Shown: positions 61,289 through 64,000 of the stretch, piece by piece
How positions within the stretch are numbered: position 1 is the stretch's first letter
How the letters are laid out: each line of letters opens with the position of its first letter
Assembly: GCA_002421905.1 (NCBI GenBank)
Contig: DISK01000010.1
Coordinates: 1-64,000 of the forward strand
Length of the DNA: 64,000 bases
Source: Micavibrio sp. UBA6212
GTDB taxonomy: Bacteria; Pseudomonadota; Alphaproteobacteria; Micavibrionales; Micavibrionaceae
Reading direction: 5' to 3'
Program-made: the position numbers and the translations under genes
Notes under the pieces: model-generated
Told to the model about the DNA's origin: nothing
Databases searched by the model: none
What the model saw: the letters and a program-made list of their open reading frames with translations, nothing else

Positions 61289-61750
61289 CTAACCTTCGCG
61301 ATGGTACGGATGGCCGGCAATGATTTGCTGGGCACGATAAATCTGTTCCAACAACATCACTCGGACCATGACATGCGGCCATGTTTGTTGGCCGAAACTC
61401 ATCAACATGTTGGCCTTGTCTCTGACATCATCGGTAAACCCTTCGGCTCCACCAATCAGAAAAGATATTTTTCCAACACCCGTGTCACGTATTTTTTCCA
61501 GAGTTTGTGAAAAATCAAGGCTTCTCAAGCCGTCCCCACGCTCATCCAGAACAATAACAAAGGAGTCTTCATCCAGTTTGGATAAAGCAAGTCTTTGCTC
61601 ATGTTCTTGTTGGGTTTTTGAATCTGAATATTTGCTCTCGACCTCAATGATATTGACCGGCCATTTCAAGCGCTTGGTGTAATCTTCAATCAGATCGCTC
61701 CAAGGACTCTTTTTGACTTTGCCGACAACTATCAAATCAATTTTGAACAT
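61289..61750 (-). CDS. rlmH: 23S rRNA (pseudouridine1915-N3)-methyltransferase RlmH
   Basis: A 153-residue SPOUT methyltransferase. FLIGGAEGF forms the SAM-binding knot, and the ending RAQQIIAGHPYHREG is nearly invariant. It methylates helix 69 of 23S rRNA on the assembled ribosome. Neighbour of rsfS. Confidence 0.96.
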   Translation of the reverse strand: MFKIDLIVVGKVKKSPWSDLIEDYTKRLKWPVNIIEVESKYSDSKTQQEHEQRLALSKLDEDSFVIVLDERGDGLRSLDFSQTLEKIRDTGVGKISFLIGGAEGFTDDVRDKANMLMSFGQQTWPHVMVRVMLLEQIYRAQQIIAGHPYHREG

Positions 61751-61821
61751 ATCTCAAGTCATATACGATTCTGCGCCACTTAAGAAGGGCGCAGAGGATA
61801 AATTCAGGATAATATACGACT

Positions 61822-62211
61822 TTATATAGTCTGCACTCTTTCGTGTTTTGGAGTTTTGGGTAGCTCCTGACGCCACATTTTTTCGATACTATAAAATTCG
61901 CGTACTTCTGGACGAAATAGATGAACAATGACGTCACCTAAATCCACAACAACCCAGTCCGCGGTTGGCAAACCATCTACACGAAGGACAGGACACCCGA
62001 CAGGGCCAAGCTTTTCATCCAGCTTACCAGCAAGGGCAGCAACCTGACGTGAGGATGAACCGCTGGCAATAACCATATAATCTGCGATTGAGGATTGGCC
62101 ATTCAAATCAATGGCCTCGATTTCTTCGGCTTTATTATCATCAAGAACCTGAACAATCAGGTCTTTAAGATGTTCCGGAGATGTCTCTCCGTTGCTTATA
62201 TGTGTACCCAA
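61822..62211 (-). CDS. rsfS: ribosomal silencing factor RsfS
   Basis: A 129-residue protein that binds L14 and blocks subunit joining under starvation. Family features are IDLNGQSSIADYMVIASG and DWVVVDLGDVIVHLF. The start is uncertain. The frame is open to a TTG at 62262, but AAGGAG sits ten bases before the TTG at 62211, which I prefer. A GTG at 62220 is one base after the site. Confidence 0.92.
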   Translation of the reverse strand: MGTHISNGETSPEHLKDLIVQVLDDNKAEEIEAIDLNGQSSIADYMVIASGSSSRQVAALAGKLDEKLGPVGCPVLRVDGLPTADWVVVDLGDVIVHLFRPEVREFYSIEKMWRQELPKTPKHERVQTI

Positions 62212-62358
62212 GGGCCGCACACTCCTTTCTGAGATTGAACAATAGAAAGCCGCCTGGCGCAAGCGTCCCCTGGCGGCTGGTATAGCAAGTCGCTATGATC
62301 TTTGTCACTTAAAATCTTTATTGGCATGAGCCTTCGACAAATTTCCATCTCTCTCATT

Positions 62359-62949
62359 TTACACCTTTGTTTCTTGTGGTGCAAATCCCGAGTTTTGCAT
62401 ACGCAGCAAAGTCGAAGAAAGAGGATTGCGGGACTCTGAGAAAATCCAGTAAATCTGCCGTTTTTCAAGAGGGGGACTTCCGCCATGGCGTAATACATGG
62501 TGACATAGATATTTTTTATTATGAAAAGAAGTGTTTCTTACAACGCCGTGATGAGTCGGTCGCCCTACAAAAGCAAATGGAACCATATTGACCAGATCTT
62601 CCCACCTGTACCATCTGTGAAATTCATGCGCAATTTCCGTACCTGCCAGCCATACAAATTGTGTATGGGGAAAATGTTCTTGAATAAGAGGTAATGTTTC
62701 TGCTGTGCGCGTTGTTCCCAGACGACTTTCCAGATCAGAAATTACAATGCGTGGATTTTGAACTAACGAACGACAGGCCTCAATTCGGGAAGATACATCT
62801 GGAAGACCAATTTTTGATTTAAGAGGATTTCCAGGAGTAACCAGCCACCATACTGCATCCAGACCCAAATATTTTATGGCTACTTCCGAGTTATGTACGT
62901 GGCCAGCATGAGGGGGATTAAAAGAACCACCCAATAAACCAACACGCAT
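62359..62949 (-). CDS. nadD: nicotinate-nucleotide adenylyltransferase
   Basis: A 196-residue enzyme that forms deamido-NAD from nicotinate mononucleotide and ATP. The nucleotide-binding loop is GGSFNPPHAGHV and the C-terminal SSTLLR corresponds to the ISSTxIR motif. GTGGA precedes the ATG. The atpF genes are upstream, and rsfS and rlmH follow, a common order without the usual proA here. Confidence 0.94.
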   Translation of the reverse strand: MRVGLLGGSFNPPHAGHVHNSEVAIKYLGLDAVWWLVTPGNPLKSKIGLPDVSSRIEACRSLVQNPRIVISDLESRLGTTRTAETLPLIQEHFPHTQFVWLAGTEIAHEFHRWYRWEDLVNMVPFAFVGRPTHHGVVRNTSFHNKKYLCHHVLRHGGSPPLEKRQIYWIFSESRNPLSSTLLRMQNSGFAPQETKV

Positions 62950-62999
62950 TCCACGCCAAACGCGCCCGTTTAATAAGGTCGGAGGTGAGAGAAAGGGGA

Positions 63000-63494
63000 T
63001 CAGTTGAATTTCTCTGAAATCTGGCGAATACTATCATCTGCCAATCTTTGGGCGTCATTGACAGAAAGCTTTTGGGAAATAATCTCAGTTGTCGCGGAAA
63101 CCGCAAGTTCAGCAGCATAGCGACGTATATCATCCATGGCAGTTCGTTCCATTTGCCCAATCCTGTTCTTGAGCATTTCTTCACGACGCATCATGGTCTC
63201 ATTAAATTCTTTCTCGGACTGTTTGCGTAAGTCGGCAGCCTGAGCTTTTGCTTTGGCAATGATGGAGTCTGCTTCACTGGAGGCCCCAGCCAAATCAGCC
63301 TGATATTTTTTTAAGAGAGCCTCAGCTTCTGATTTCAGGTTTTCAGCAGAAGAAATTTGTTCGGCAATTTTGGCAATTTTGTCATCCAACATCCCCAAAA
63401 CTGTTTTTTTGCCCAGAACATAGGCCATAATGGCAAACAGAACAAAAGAGAGGGAAAACCAGATCAGTGGTTCATGCAAAATCATTTCCATCAT
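63000..63494 (-). CDS. atpF: ATP synthase subunit b
   Basis: A 164-residue stator subunit with one N-terminal membrane helix (about 8-28) and a long charged coiled coil that reaches the F1 head. FAIMAYVLGKKTVLGMLDD is the membrane-exit region. It starts with two adjacent ATG codons; the first is taken. A second, related gene (b') lies just upstream. Confidence 0.9.
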   Translation of the reverse strand: MMEMILHEPLIWFSLSFVLFAIMAYVLGKKTVLGMLDDKIAKIAEQISSAENLKSEAEALLKKYQADLAGASSEADSIIAKAKAQAADLRKQSEKEFNETMMRREEMLKNRIGQMERTAMDDIRRYAAELAVSATTEIISQKLSVNDAQRLADDSIRQISEKFN

Positions 63495-63526
63495 TCTTTA
63501 TCCTTCTTTTTCGGGTCTTATATTGT

Positions 63527-64000
63527 TCAGGCGGCCTTACGGCCCTTATCACTTAATGACCTTACGACTGTTTCTGCTTGGGATGGGTCAGCTTTAATCC
63601 CCGCAATTTTTTCAGCCATTTTGGTCGCAATATCGGCAGCAATACTGTCCATGTCTGACATGGCATTCTGACATGCCTTGGCAATCCGGCCTTCCGCTGA
63701 GCTGATATCACTTTCAAAACGAGAGCGGAAAGAAGATAGGGCATCATGGTTGCGTGCCTTGGCTTCATTTTCTACGAGCTGAATTTCTTCAGAGGCTTTA
63801 TGCCCTGCATTTCTTAATGCCTCTTTCAAAGCGGTCTCAATTTGTTCGGCTTCTGCGGACAAAATTTCTGCCGCTTTGACATGGCCTTCGATATGGGACT
63901 TTCTGGTTTCCAGAGTGTCACTGATGGCAGGCAACACGGCTTTTGAAAAAATCGTGTAAAGGATGATGAAAAAAACAACCATCCAGAAGATCTGTCCAGC
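63527..64000 (-). CDS. atpG: ATP synthase subunit b' (5' end outside window)
   Basis: A partial protein of at least 157 residues, open at the window edge. The membrane helix (FWMVVFFIILYTIFS) and an extended coiled coil to DKGRKAA match the b' subunit that pairs with b in alphaproteobacteria, cyanobacteria and plastids. An ATG at 63982 lies inside the membrane helix, so the real start is upstream, beyond base 64000. Confidence 0.88.
   Translation of the reverse strand, partial: AGQIFWMVVFFIILYTIFSKAVLPAISDTLETRKSHIEGHVKAAEILSAEAEQIETALKEALRNAGHKASEEIQLVENEAKARNHDALSSFRSRFESDISSAEGRIAKACQNAMSDMDSIAADIATKMAEKIAGIKADPSQAETVVRSLSDKGRKAA

Noticed and set aside
1..64000. CRISPR arrays, insertion sequences, toxin-antitoxin or phage genes
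   Set aside because: No spaced direct-repeat array, transposase, integrase, capsid or toxin-antitoxin pair was seen on either strand.

Overview
The window is an almost fully coding stretch of a bacterial chromosome, most likely an alphaproteobacterium of moderate GC. The reasons are a PopZ-type polar organizer beside valS, an NDUFS4-like complex I subunit, an ATP synthase with separate b and b' subunits, a 6S RNA between zapA and fthC, a divergent polysaccharide deacetylase beside ctpA, and an ECF sigma factor overlapping an NrsF-type anti-sigma gene. Nothing in the DNA fixes the family. A deep-branching group such as Micavibrio- or Rhodospirillum-like bacteria is only a guess. No prophage, insertion sequence, CRISPR array or defence locus was seen. 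Eight tRNA genes lie in the window (Pro-GGG cut by the left edge, His, Leu-UAG, Val-UAC, Pro-UGG, Arg-UCU, Asn, Cys), all with encoded CCA.

Region by region. 1-3.8 kb: tRNA-Pro end, FkbM methyltransferase, AsmA-like protein, lipoprotein, csaA, cutA, and the rplM-rpsI operon with a clear promoter and terminator. 3.8-12.7 kb: glnA, tRNA-His, the NAD(P)HX repair enzyme, tRNA-Leu, then the protein quality-control block tig-clpP-lon-hup, with no clpX between clpP and lon. 13-18.5 kb (minus strand): phoH-ybeY-corC-lnt, and miaB. phoH appears to begin at a non-standard ATA codon. 18.6-31.6 kb (plus strand): 2-hydroxyacid dehydrogenase, secreted hypothetical, AGCS symporter, a 1215-residue two-helix membrane coiled-coil protein resembling the polarity factor TipN in layout, HAD hydrolase, MsbA-type exporter, alpha/beta hydrolase, DUF192 protein, tRNA-Pro, ECF sigma and NrsF. 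31.6-33.5 kb: NDUFS4-like gene, tRNA-Arg with a gene running antisense into it, an AT-rich gene-free stretch, tRNA-Asn and tRNA-Cys. 33.5-45 kb: pcm-like gene, popZ, valS, corA, rpmE, and the carbon-metabolism genes fba, gap and tkt, with a MarR-like regulator plus a tiny downstream ORF between them. 45-49.5 kb: zapA region with 6S RNA, fthC, ymdB, and a response regulator pair. 49.6-56.6 kb: yebC-ruvCAB-ybgC-tolQRAB, tightly packed but without pal at the end. 56.6-64 kb (minus strand): the start of the ATP synthase b'/b genes followed by nadD-rsfS-rlmH-envC-ctpA-deacetylase-rppH.

Together the genes cover translation, protein folding and proteolysis, envelope maintenance (Lnt, Tol, EnvC/CtpA, MsbA-like), cell polarity and division (PopZ, TipN-like, ZapA, Tol) and central carbon metabolism. 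No complete, clearly novel multi-gene system stands out. The most interesting items are the phoH ATA start, the TipN-like giant protein, a promoter-plus-terminator leader at 32.6 kb, two tiny ORFs, and several departures from familiar gene order (no clpX, pal, glnB or tolC where they are usually found).
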